Assembly: GCA_031422555.1 (NCBI GenBank)
Contig: JANPLZ010000075.1
Location: forward strand, 4,266-68,265
Source of the DNA: JANNAT01 sp031422555
Lineage (GTDB): Bacteria; Pseudomonadota; Alphaproteobacteria; Rhodobacterales; Rhodobacteraceae
Direction of reading: 5' to 3'
Length of the DNA stretch: 64,000 nucleotides
The translations under genes and the position numbers were made by a program. Numbering within the stretch: the first letter of the stretch is position 1; each line of letters opens with the position of its first letter. The notes under the pieces are model-generated. The model worked only from the letters and a program-made list of their open reading frames with translations, had not been told where the DNA came from and made no database searches. Shown here piece by piece: positions 18,789 to 26,384 of the stretch.

Positions 18789-20962
18789 CACCGCATCCTC
18801 ATCGCATTCAGCGAAACGGTGACCGAAGATGCAGACATCGCAATGGCCGCAAGCAGAGGGGTGGCAAGGCCCAGCAAGGCAAAAGGCACCGCAACAAGGT
18901 TGTAGACAACCGAAATTGCAAAGTTCTGCCACATCCGCCGTGTGGCCACGCGGGCGATCCGAACGGCGTCGGGAATGGGCGCCAGCGACGTGCCCAGCAG
19001 GACGATATCGGACGCCGCCCGCGCCGCATCAAGGCCCGACGCTGGCGCGATGGAGACATGAGCGGTCGCCAGTGCGACCGTGTCATTCAGCCCGTCGCCC
19101 ACCATCAGCACCCGGTGTCCCGCCGCCGCAAGTGCCGCGATGCGGGCCGCCTTTTCGGCCGGGCGCAGGTTCGCGGTGCGGTCGGCAATGCCCAACCGGT
19201 CCGCAAGCGCGTTGACCGGGCCGGAACTGTCGCCCGACATCAGCATGACCGTCAGGCCAAGGGCGCGCAAGCCCGCCACAGCCTCGGCGGCCTCCGGGCG
19301 AGAGCGGTCCGTGAACACGAAGGTGACCGGCGCATCCGTGCCGATGTGCAGATGCGTGGCGGTGAGATCGCACGGTGCTGCACCCACCCAGTCCGCCCGA
19401 CCCAGCCGCACTTGCTGGCCCTGCCAGCACCCGGTGATGCCGGACCCCGGCACTTCGGCCAAGCCCGTCACCGCCGCCGCCTGCACCCCTGCCGCCCGGC
19501 ATGCCGTTGCCAGCGCTTGTGCCAGCGGATGCGACGATCCTTCTGCCAGCGCCGCCGCTACGGCCATCACGGCGGGATCATGCCCTTGCAAACCCACCAT
19601 CTGTGGCAGCCCCAGCGTCAGCGTGCCGGTCTTGTCGAACACCACAACATCCGCTTCTGCCAGCCGCTCCAAAGCGGTGGCGTCCTTGATCAAAAGCCCC
19701 ATTCGGAACAACCGCCCGCTGGCCGACGTCACCACCGCAGGCACCGCCAGCCCCAACGCACAAGGACAGGTGATGATCAGCACCGCCACCGCGATGTTGA
19801 TCGCCACGCGGCCATCGCCGGTCAGCCCCAGCCACACCGCAAAGGCCCCGAACGCCAGACCATGCACCGCAGGGGCGTAAATCCGCGCCGCGCGGTCGGC
19901 CAGCGCGGTATAGCGGGTGCGCGATGCCTCGGCCACCGCCACAAGATCGGCCATCCGGTGCAAAGATGTGTCCGCCCCGGCATGGGTCACCCGCAGGGTC
20001 AACGGGCCGGTCAGGTTGGTCTCGCCCGCCGACACCACCGACCCCGGCCTGACGATCACCGGCAGGCTTTCGCCGGTCAGGATGGCGCGGTCGACTTCGC
20101 TGGTGCCATGGGTCACCACGCCATCCACCGGCATCCGCCCCCCGGGGCGCACCAGCACCAGATCCGCGGGCATAAGGGTGGCCACCGCAACCTCTTGTGT
20201 GCCATCCGGTCCCAGCCGCAAGGCGCGGGGCACTTCCAGTGCCGATAACACGGCGGCGGCTGATCGGGCGGCGGCTCGGGTGCGGTGGTCCAGATACCGG
20301 CCTGCCAGCAGAAAGAACGTCAGCGACACCGCGGCATCGAACCACGCATACTGCCCACCCTGCAGCGTTTCTGACAGCGAAACGCCACAGGCCAGCAGGA
20401 TCGCCAGCGAAATAGGCACATCCATCCCCAGCCTGCCCGCGCGCAATGACGCCACGGCGTTGCGAAAGAACGGCTGGCCCGCAAAGGCCACCGTCGGCAG
20501 CGCGATGGCGGCGGAAATCCAGTGGAACAGCCCGCGCGCCGCCTCGCCAGCCCCCGACCAGACCGCAACGGACAAGATCATGATGTTCATCATGCCAAAG
20601 CCTGCAACCGCCAGCCGCATCAGCAACGCGTGTCCCTGCCGGTCCGTTTCGGTTGCCGACAGCGCGCCCGGGTCCAACTCGTGCGCCTCGTGCCCAATGG
20701 CTGCAAGGGCGGCTACCAGCGAGGCGGCTTCGGTTCCATCCAAGGCATCGATGCTGGCGCGCCGCTGGGTCAGGTTGACCCGGGCCGACCTCACCCCCGG
20801 CACCGCCCGCAGGCCAGCCTCGATCTGGCCAATGCAGGCAGCGCAGTGAATATGCGGCAACGACAGCATTAGCCGGGCGGGCGGCAGCGCCGTTGCCAGT
20901 GCCAAAGGTGCCACCCCGCAGGCGGCGCAGGCCGACAGGCCGGGGCTGAAAACGGTTGTCAT
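18788..20962 (-). CDS. ccoI: Copper-translocating P1B-type ATPase for cbb3 oxidase biogenesis
   Basis: A 724-residue heavy-metal P-type ATPase. An N-terminal metal-binding domain carries HIHCAAC (about residue 37), preceded by an extra CAAC near residue 13. Several membrane helices follow, then the ion-pathway CPC in CPCALG (about 399), the phosphorylation motif DKTGTLT (about 444), TGES in the actuator domain and GDGLND in the hinge (about 622). CcoI/FixI moves copper for the CuB centre of cbb3 oxidase. The start MTTVFSPG overlaps the stop of the DUF2189 gene as ATGA; a longer frame through that gene is an artefact. It sits between the DUF2189 gene and ccoS, with no ccoG or ccoH before it. 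Confidence 0.93.
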   Translation of the reverse strand: MTTVFSPGLSACAACGVAPLALATALPPARLMLSLPHIHCAACIGQIEAGLRAVPGVRSARVNLTQRRASIDALDGTEAASLVAALAAIGHEAHELDPGALSATETDRQGHALLMRLAVAGFGMMNIMILSVAVWSGAGEAARGLFHWISAAIALPTVAFAGQPFFRNAVASLRAGRLGMDVPISLAILLACGVSLSETLQGGQYAWFDAAVSLTFFLLAGRYLDHRTRAAARSAAAVLSALEVPRALRLGPDGTQEVAVATLMPADLVLVRPGGRMPVDGVVTHGTSEVDRAILTGESLPVIVRPGSVVSAGETNLTGPLTLRVTHAGADTSLHRMADLVAVAEASRTRYTALADRAARIYAPAVHGLAFGAFAVWLGLTGDGRVAINIAVAVLIITCPCALGLAVPAVVTSASGRLFRMGLLIKDATALERLAEADVVVFDKTGTLTLGLPQMVGLQGHDPAVMAVAAALAEGSSHPLAQALATACRAAGVQAAAVTGLAEVPGSGITGCWQGQQVRLGRADWVGAAPCDLTATHLHIGTDAPVTFVFTDRSRPEAAEAVAGLRALGLTVMLMSGDSSGPVNALADRLGIADRTANLRPAEKAARIAALAAAGHRVLMVGDGLNDTVALATAHVSIAPASGLDAARAASDIVLLGTSLAPIPDAVRIARVATRRMWQNFAISVVYNLVAVPFALLGLATPLLAAIAMSASSVTVSLNAMRMR

Positions 20963-21759
20963 TCGGGGGGTGCGACGGGCTGCATCGCCCGCCACGCAGC
21001 CCAAGTGCCATGCCCCAACACCGGGAAAACCACCACCAGCCCGACTAGCCCGGTCAGGATCGCCAAGCCCGACAGCACCGCCACAATGCCCCCCCACGCC
21101 AGAGCCACCGGCAGGTTGTGCCAAACCAGCGCCAGACTGCTGCCCATGGCGGTCAGCGCATCCGAGCGGCGGTCCAACAGCATCGGAATGGCGAACAGGC
21201 TGATGGCAAACGCAAACGCCGCGAACAGCGCGCCGATGGCCGACCCCACAATCAGGATCGCCCAACCCGTGCGGGTGCCAAACAACATCGGTGCAATCTC
21301 GTCAAACCCCGGGAACGCCTGCACCCCCAAAAACAGCGCATAGATCAGCACCGCCGCCCGCAGCCACAAAAGCATCAGCGTCATCAACAGCACGCCAGCG
21401 AACAGCACCTGCCCGCCGGACGCCGGGCGCACAACCACCATCTGCCACAAATGCACCGGCTGCCCCAAGGCCAGCCTGCGCGATTTTTCATAAAGCCCCA
21501 TCGCCAGCACCGGTCCGATGACCAAAAATCCCGCCAGCGCAGGCAGAAGGATGAAATCCCAGCCAAGGCCGAACAGCCCGACCACGATCACCGCTGACAC
21601 CACCGCCACCAACAGCCCGTACACAAGGCTTGGCCCCGGCGTGCACCACAAATCGCGCCACCCGGCAGCCAGCCAGTCCAGCGCCGTTCGCGCGGGCAGT
21701 CCACGCGCCCACACCGGATCGGCCCGGATGCGGTCGGACACGGCGGGAATCGTGGTCAT
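20959..21759 (-). CDS. DUF2189 multi-span membrane protein in the cco operon
   Basis: A 266-residue polytopic inner-membrane protein with about six hydrophobic spans, including VYGLLVAVVSAVIVVGLFGL and LLPALAGFLVIGPVLAMGLY. The sequence pattern matches DUF2189, a family often found beside cytochrome oxidase genes in Rhodobacterales. The start MTTIPAVSD is preceded by an AGGGGGG site. It occupies the position where ccoG and ccoH usually lie, between ccoP and ccoI, and its stop overlaps the ccoI start. A role in oxidase assembly or copper handling is possible but unproven. Confidence 0.8.
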   Translation of the reverse strand: MTTIPAVSDRIRADPVWARGLPARTALDWLAAGWRDLWCTPGPSLVYGLLVAVVSAVIVVGLFGLGWDFILLPALAGFLVIGPVLAMGLYEKSRRLALGQPVHLWQMVVVRPASGGQVLFAGVLLMTLMLLWLRAAVLIYALFLGVQAFPGFDEIAPMLFGTRTGWAILIVGSAIGALFAAFAFAISLFAIPMLLDRRSDALTAMGSSLALVWHNLPVALAWGGIVAVLSGLAILTGLVGLVVVFPVLGHGTWAAWRAMQPVAPPE

Positions 21760-21778
21760 GGCGTGGCCCCCCTTGCGA

Positions 21779-21961
21779 TCAGCATGATGATTTTGCCGCG
21801 GCAAAAACCGCGGGTGCCGCGGCCTCGCCCGTGCGCAGATGCGGCACGCATCCGGGTTGCGACGCGAACGCGACGTAAGCCAGATGCGCATTTGCCAACA
21901 AAATTGCCGTCACCACGCCGATTGCGGCACAGGCGGGCAGTGTGATGCCGGGCGGCTTCAT
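21779..21961 (-). CDS. 60-residue single-span membrane protein in the cco operon
   Basis: This small protein overlaps the ccoP stop as ATGA and ends 19 bases before the DUF2189 start, so it is firmly embedded in the operon. One hydrophobic helix is visible (ITLPACAAIGVVTAILLANA, about residues 6-25), followed by a short tail with CVPHL and a C-terminal Cys. The three cysteines could be metal-binding or redox-active, but no known motif applies. It does not look like CcoH, which is about 150 residues with a periplasmic domain. The function is unknown. Confidence 0.65.
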   Translation of the reverse strand: MKPPGITLPACAAIGVVTAILLANAHLAYVAFASQPGCVPHLRTGEAAAPAVFAAAKSSC

Positions 21962-22821
21962 TTCACGGCCCCAAAGTCCAGCACGTAAAGGGTCAGGATC
22001 TTGCGATCCGCCTCGGTCAGGCGGGTCTCCCACGCAGGCATCTGGCCTTGGCGGCCATGGCGCAACGTGGCGCGGATGGCGTCCGCGCTGCCGCCGTATT
22101 GCCAGATGGCATCGGTCAGGTTCGGGCTGCCCAACTCGATCAGCCCGGCCCCCGCCGCACCATGGCAAGATGCGCAGTTCTCGGCAAACAGGGTCACCGC
22201 CTCGGGGGTCGTGTCTGTGCCAGGTGCCGACAGCGCCATCACATAAGGAACAAGGGTTTCGATCTGATCCTTTGTCAGCAATTCGTCCCGGCCAAAGGCG
22301 GGCATCACCCCATAGCGGGTGTCAGGATGCGCCACGTTGATGCCGACGCGCAGGGTTTCGTGGATGACGTCAGGATCGCGGCCCCACAGCCAGTCGGCAT
22401 CGTTCAGGCGGGGAAATCCGGGGTTTCCGGCACCCAACGCGCCATGGCACGCCGCACAGTTGCTGCCAAACAGCGGCGCACCACTGGACCGGACGATGCG
22501 CATCAGGCCGCTGTCAGCCTGAATGGCGGCGAAATCGGCCGCCAGAATTGCGTCCGTCCACGGCGCCCGCACGGCGGCGGCGCCGCGCACGGCGGCATCC
22601 ACACGTTGCCCCTCATCCAACCCCAACAGCCCGCCGGTAAAGCTGCGCCCCAGCGGAATGGCGGGCATCAGGATCAGCAGGGCCACGCCCACCACATGGG
22701 TGACCGTCATGAATCCCCAGACCGCGCGCGGCACCGGGGAATTCAACTCGGTGATCCCGTTCCACGCATGTCCCGTGGTCAGATAGCCCGAAACAGGGTC
22801 GCGTTCCGGCGCGTCGGTCAT
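21958..22821 (-). CDS. ccoP: cbb3-type cytochrome c oxidase diheme subunit III
   Basis: A 287-residue membrane-anchored diheme cytochrome c. An N-terminal span (about residues 33-55) precedes two c-type domains with CAACH and CASCH heme-binding sites. Downstream Met ligands are likely in GVMPAFG and GQMPAWE. The N-terminus VSGYLTTGHAWNGITELNSP is characteristic of CcoP/FixP. The subunit delivers electrons to the catalytic subunit. It is ATGA-coupled to both neighbours. Confidence 0.95.
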   Translation of the reverse strand: MTDAPERDPVSGYLTTGHAWNGITELNSPVPRAVWGFMTVTHVVGVALLILMPAIPLGRSFTGGLLGLDEGQRVDAAVRGAAAVRAPWTDAILAADFAAIQADSGLMRIVRSSGAPLFGSNCAACHGALGAGNPGFPRLNDADWLWGRDPDVIHETLRVGINVAHPDTRYGVMPAFGRDELLTKDQIETLVPYVMALSAPGTDTTPEAVTLFAENCASCHGAAGAGLIELGSPNLTDAIWQYGGSADAIRATLRHGRQGQMPAWETRLTEADRKILTLYVLDFGAVK

Positions 22822-22976
22822 ATCCGGTCCTCCTCATCCAGAACCGACCGCGCGGCGGCGTCGAACCGCGCTTTGTTGGACGGCCAGAAGATATAGATCA
22901 GCACGCCCGCCGACATCGCCAGCAGGTAGAACAGGCCGACGGTTTTCGACAGCCACAGGGCAAATTCGTGGGTCAT
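22818..22976 (-). CDS. ccoQ: cbb3-type oxidase subunit CcoQ
   Basis: A 52-residue protein reading MTHEFALWLSKTVGLFYLLA and continuing with a single transmembrane helix and an acidic, charged tail (FWPSNKARFDAAARSV). This is the CcoQ/FixQ pattern. It stabilises the cbb3 complex and, in Rhodobacter, influences redox signalling. ATGA overlaps with both ccoO and ccoP place it in tight translational coupling. Confidence 0.9.
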   Translation of the reverse strand: MTHEFALWLSKTVGLFYLLAMSAGVLIYIFWPSNKARFDAAARSVLDEEDRI

Positions 22977-23695
22977 GGCGTCACCTGCGCCACATCGGTC
23001 AGACGGCCGAGGATTTGCAGATAGGCCACCAGCGCATCCATCTCGGTCGGCCCGCCCGGCACGCCGTCGAAGGCGGCAATCGTCGTCGCCGCGCCATAGC
23101 GTTCGGCAACCCCCGCCGCGCGGTCGGTATCGGGGCTGGCCTGCCCAAGGGCATCTGCCGTGGCATTGGCGATCATCTCGGGCGTGTAAGGCACGCCCAG
23201 TTGTTGCAACGCCGCCAAATGCAGACCCAGATCATCCACCCGCAGGTCGGTGCGCGCCAGCCAGCCATAGCGCGGCATGATCGAGGTTGCCACCACATCG
23301 CGTGGGTTCATCAGATGCGCAACTTGCCAGTCGTTAGAGTATTTCTCGCCCACCCGCGCCAGATCGGGCCCGGTGCGTTTTGACCCCCACAGCATTGGGT
23401 GGTCATATTGCGATTCGACGGCCCGCGAATAGGGGCCGTAACGGTCTACTTCATCGGCCAGCGTGCGGATCATCTGGCTGTGGCAGGCATAGCACCCCTC
23501 GCGGATATAGATGTTGCGCCCCGCCAGTTCCAGCGGCGTGTAAACCCGCATGTCGGGGGCGGATTCAACCGTCTGGTCGATGGTGAACAGCGGCACGATC
23601 TCGACGATGCCCCCCACGGCCGACGCCGCAATGATCGCCAGCACGAAAGCCACCGATTTGCGTTCCAGTTTGTAGTGCAGACCAAAAAGCATCAC
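22973..23695 (-). CDS. ccoO: cbb3-type cytochrome c oxidase monoheme subunit II
   Basis: A 240-residue membrane-anchored monoheme cytochrome c. The N-terminal anchor (about residues 15-38) is followed by IYIREGCYACHSQMIR containing the single CxxCH site. Then come DRYGPYSRAVES and YDHPMLWGSKRTGPDLAR, which are canonical for CcoO/FixO. The distal Met ligand is probably in SIMPRYGWL. The start overlaps the ccoN stop as ATGA. The length is typical for the family. Confidence 0.95.
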   Translation of the reverse strand: MMLFGLHYKLERKSVAFVLAIIAASAVGGIVEIVPLFTIDQTVESAPDMRVYTPLELAGRNIYIREGCYACHSQMIRTLADEVDRYGPYSRAVESQYDHPMLWGSKRTGPDLARVGEKYSNDWQVAHLMNPRDVVATSIMPRYGWLARTDLRVDDLGLHLAALQQLGVPYTPEMIANATADALGQASPDTDRAAGVAERYGAATTIAAFDGVPGGPTEMDALVAYLQILGRLTDVAQVTP

Positions 23696-25332
23696 GCCAC
23701 CGCCATATCAGGGGGCAATTCTGGCACATCACCAGTGCGCTGTGCGGCAGGGGCGGTGCGGATCGTCCTCCAGACGTTATAGCTGCCAACGATCGCCCCG
23801 ATCAGCACGATTAGCCCGCCGATGGCGCGGGTGACGTAATAGGGCTGCATCGCCTCGACCGATTGGGTGAACGAATAGGCAAGGCTGCCGTCCGGCGTGG
23901 TCGTGCGCCACATCAGCCCTTGCAGAATACCTGCATTCCACAGCGACACGACGTAGATCACCGTGCCTGACAGTGCCAACCAGAAATGCCATTCGATCAG
24001 GCGGTTGGAATACATCGCCTCGCGCCGCCACAGCCACGGCACGGCGGCATAGATCGCACCGAAGGTGATCATCGCAACCCAGCCAAGCGCGCCCGAATGC
24101 ACATGCCCTACCGTCCAATCGGTGTAATGCGACAGCGAGTTGACGGGGCGGATTGCCATGAACGATCCCTCGAACGTGGACAGCCCGTAAAACACCGCCG
24201 CTACGAACATGAACCGCAGCGTGGCGTCATCGCGCACCTTGTGCCACGCCCCGTTCAACGTCATCAGCGCGTTGCCCGCCGACGCCCAGCTTGGCACCAG
24301 CAAGACGATGGAAAACGCCATTCCCAAGGTCTGCACCCAGATCGGAAGGGCCGTATACAGCAGGTGGTGCGACCCCACCCACATATAGAAAAACACGATC
24401 CCCCAAAACGACAGGATTGACAGCCGGTAGGAATAAATCGGCCGCCCCGCGCGTTTGGGCAGATAATAATACAGCATCCCAAGGAACCCCGAGGTCAGAA
24501 AGAACGCGACCGCGTTGTGCCCATACCACCACTGCACCATCGCATCCTGCACGCCCGAAAACGCCGAATAACTTTTCGCATGGCCCCAGGACACCGGCAG
24601 TGACAGCCCGTTGACGATGTGCAGCACCGCCATCACCAGAATGAACGCAAGGTAATACCAGTTCGAGACGTAGATATGCGGCTCGCGACGGCGGGCCAGC
24701 GTGCGGATGTAGATGCTGAAATAAGTGACCCACACCACGGTCAGCCAGATATCCATATACCATTCCGGCTCGGCATATTCCTTGGACTGGGTGATGCCTT
24801 GCAGATAGCCCACGCCCGCCACGACGATGAACAGGTTAAACCCCAGCAGCACAAACAGCGGACTGATCTGGTCGCACAGCCGCGCCTGTGACGTGCGTTG
24901 CAGCACATGGAACGAGGTGGCAATCAGCGCATTGCCGCCGAACCCGAAGATCACAGCAGATGTGTGCAGCGGCCGCAGGCGGCCAAAGCTGGCCCAACCG
25001 GCATCGAATGTCGCGTCCGGGAACACCATCAGCCAGGCCACCCAGTCACCGATGGCCATGCCCGCCACCGCCCACCCCATCGCCAGCAGGATGCCCAACT
25101 TGCTGGGGGTGTCATAGTATTGCGTCAACCGCCCCGGGCCGGGTGCGGGATCATCAAAGTGCCGGACCAGCCAGACAAGCCCTGCCATCGCCGATAACAG
25201 CACGATCCACCCCTGCCCGCCCAGCGGGTCGGCTCGCCCGACGGCAGCCAGCGTCAGGCCACAGACCGCCAGCACCCCCAAAATCGTCAGCCCCAGCCAA
25301 CGCTCGGTGCGCGTCAGATCTTCGATCAGCAA
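23692..25332 (-). CDS. ccoN: cbb3-type cytochrome c oxidase catalytic subunit I
   Basis: A 546-residue heme-copper oxidase subunit with about 12-14 membrane helices. Heme and CuB ligands are visible in LHTSAVIFGFGGNALI, WYGHNAVAFFLT, VGSHHLLYTALP and TVGHVHSGALGW. This is a C-family (high-affinity) oxidase. The frame has no ATG or GTG before the homologous region. The first usable codon is TTG, and no good ribosome site stands in front of it. A short ATG reading frame with a strong site lies just upstream in another frame and ends over this TTG, so the true start or a frameshift is unresolved. No obvious FNR box was seen upstream. Confidence 0.92.
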   Translation of the reverse strand: MLIEDLTRTERWLGLTILGVLAVCGLTLAAVGRADPLGGQGWIVLLSAMAGLVWLVRHFDDPAPGPGRLTQYYDTPSKLGILLAMGWAVAGMAIGDWVAWLMVFPDATFDAGWASFGRLRPLHTSAVIFGFGGNALIATSFHVLQRTSQARLCDQISPLFVLLGFNLFIVVAGVGYLQGITQSKEYAEPEWYMDIWLTVVWVTYFSIYIRTLARRREPHIYVSNWYYLAFILVMAVLHIVNGLSLPVSWGHAKSYSAFSGVQDAMVQWWYGHNAVAFFLTSGFLGMLYYYLPKRAGRPIYSYRLSILSFWGIVFFYMWVGSHHLLYTALPIWVQTLGMAFSIVLLVPSWASAGNALMTLNGAWHKVRDDATLRFMFVAAVFYGLSTFEGSFMAIRPVNSLSHYTDWTVGHVHSGALGWVAMITFGAIYAAVPWLWRREAMYSNRLIEWHFWLALSGTVIYVVSLWNAGILQGLMWRTTTPDGSLAYSFTQSVEAMQPYYVTRAIGGLIVLIGAIVGSYNVWRTIRTAPAAQRTGDVPELPPDMAVA

Positions 25333-25406
25333 ACTGTGTCGCAGACATGTCGCAGCACCGGCGCGCCCGTTCGGGAAGGCGAAGGACTGTGCAGTCGACT
25401 GGCCAT
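25326..25406 (-). CDS. Candidate leader peptide overlapping the ccoN start
   Basis: A 26-codon frame starting ATG GCC AGT, preceded by AAGGAG at ideal spacing, the best ribosome site in the neighbourhood. It ends in TGA seven bases inside the ccoN frame, overlapping the ccoN TTG. The peptide (MASRLHSPSPSRTG..., ending CDTVC) has no known family. It may be a leader that couples translation to ccoN. Alternatively, it may be the real ccoN N-terminus separated by a frameshift, or a sequencing error. Confidence 0.35.
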   Translation of the reverse strand: MASRLHSPSPSRTGAPVLRHVCDTVC

Positions 25407-25999
25407 ATTCAACGCTCCTTGGTGGATTGGCAAAGCGGCGATCCGGGGGACCGCACTTACCTTGCTAAATCTATCAGCGCGCCGCATGGCGAAGCTGATC
25501 TGTGATAGGACGGGACGAAGAATATCGAACAAAAAGCCGCAAAAAAGATGCCTCAGCAGGGCCTGACACCAAGAACCGTCCACGATCATCGGTTTCTTAC
25601 CTCGATCCGGTTGCAGCATGGTCATGCGCTGTGTTCGGGGCAGTCAAATGAACACGCCCACCCGTCAGGTGCTGTGGCTGGCGTTGACTGTCACAGCGAT
25701 CCATGGTGCAGCCCTGTTTGATCGGCACGACTGGCAAGCTGATAGGTTTACACGCCTTCGTGGCGCAAGGGCTGGACGCCAGCACAAGGCAAGGAAGAAC
25801 CGCGTCGATGCGTGGCCGACCAGTTTGTGCCGCAAGCGCGGGGGCGGAGATTTGCTGCACAGTTAAAACACTGGGCGGTTGAACTACCCAACAATGGGCG
25901 GTGCCGCCAAAGCGGCAAGTCCGCCTGTGCAGGCATCAAAAAATGCGAACGTCTGGTCTGCAAAAGACCATAGCAATATCAGCATGATGTAGGGATAAC
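25407..25999. other. Upstream region of the cco operon and spacer to tRNA-Glu
   Basis: About 590 bases without a convincing gene. The cco promoter must lie here, on the minus strand. I looked for an FNR-type TTGAT-N4-ATCAA site and found no acceptable match. A short plus-strand frame near 25650 has no family features and is not reported as a gene. Confidence 0.45.
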
Positions 26000-26074
26000 T
26001 GGCAGCCCGTAGGGGAGTCGAACCCCTCTTACCAGGTTGAAAACCTGGTGTCCTAACCGATAGACGAACGGGCC
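26000..26074 (-). tRNA. tRNA-Glu (anticodon TTC)
   Basis: A complete cloverleaf on the minus strand. The acceptor GGCCCGT pairs with ACGGGCT (one G-U pair). The anticodon stem CCAGG/CCTGG encloses the loop TTTTCAA with TTC in the middle. The T arm contains GGTTCGACTCC. The CCA end is encoded. It is a single tRNA, not next to rRNA genes. Confidence 0.97.
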
Positions 26075-26359
26075 ACTGTTGTGGTGAGCGGTGCATAATC
26101 GGCGCACAGCCGCTTCGCAAGAGGAAAAATGCCGCAGCGAAACAAAAGACGGTCGGGCGGGTGGGCCGCGCATTCGCGGCTGCAGGTGTCAGGGCTGTTC
26201 GGGCCGTCATGGCGGTGTAAGGTTCGCGCGGCGCGGTCAGGGCGGGTGGGTCCGCAGCGCTGCATTCTTTCGGCATCCTATGCCGCAGACTTGCACGACA
26301 GGCGCCACCAGCCGCGGTTGGCCCGGCCTGCCGCCCCCGCTGTCAGGATGCCAACTCCC
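26075..26359. other. Spacer between tRNA-Glu and recJ terminator
   Basis: About 285 bases upstream of tRNA-Glu (minus strand) and downstream of recJ. The tRNA promoter should lie here. No gene with family features was recognised. Confidence 0.4.
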
Positions 26360-26384
26360 AAAAACCGCCCCTAAACGCGGGCGG
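26360..26384 (-). terminator. Intrinsic terminator overlapping the recJ stop codon
   Basis: On the minus strand CCGCCC and GGGCGG form a 6-bp stem with an 8-nt loop GCGTTTAG, followed by TTTTT. The recJ stop TAG sits in the loop, so the terminator is fused to the end of the gene. Confidence 0.75.

Noticed and set aside
18425..20248. A long plus-strand frame of about 600 codons
   Set aside because: It is an antisense shadow of ccoI, with low-complexity Arg/Gln/His composition typical of reverse frames in GC-rich genes.
25440..25530. Possible FNR/FnrL sites upstream of ccoN (such as TTGCTAAATCTATCAG)
   Set aside because: The half-sites and spacing do not match TTGAT-N4-ATCAA closely enough.
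25618..25866. An 82-codon plus-strand frame between ccoN and tRNA-Glu
   Set aside because: No ribosome site, no family features and atypical composition; probably chance.
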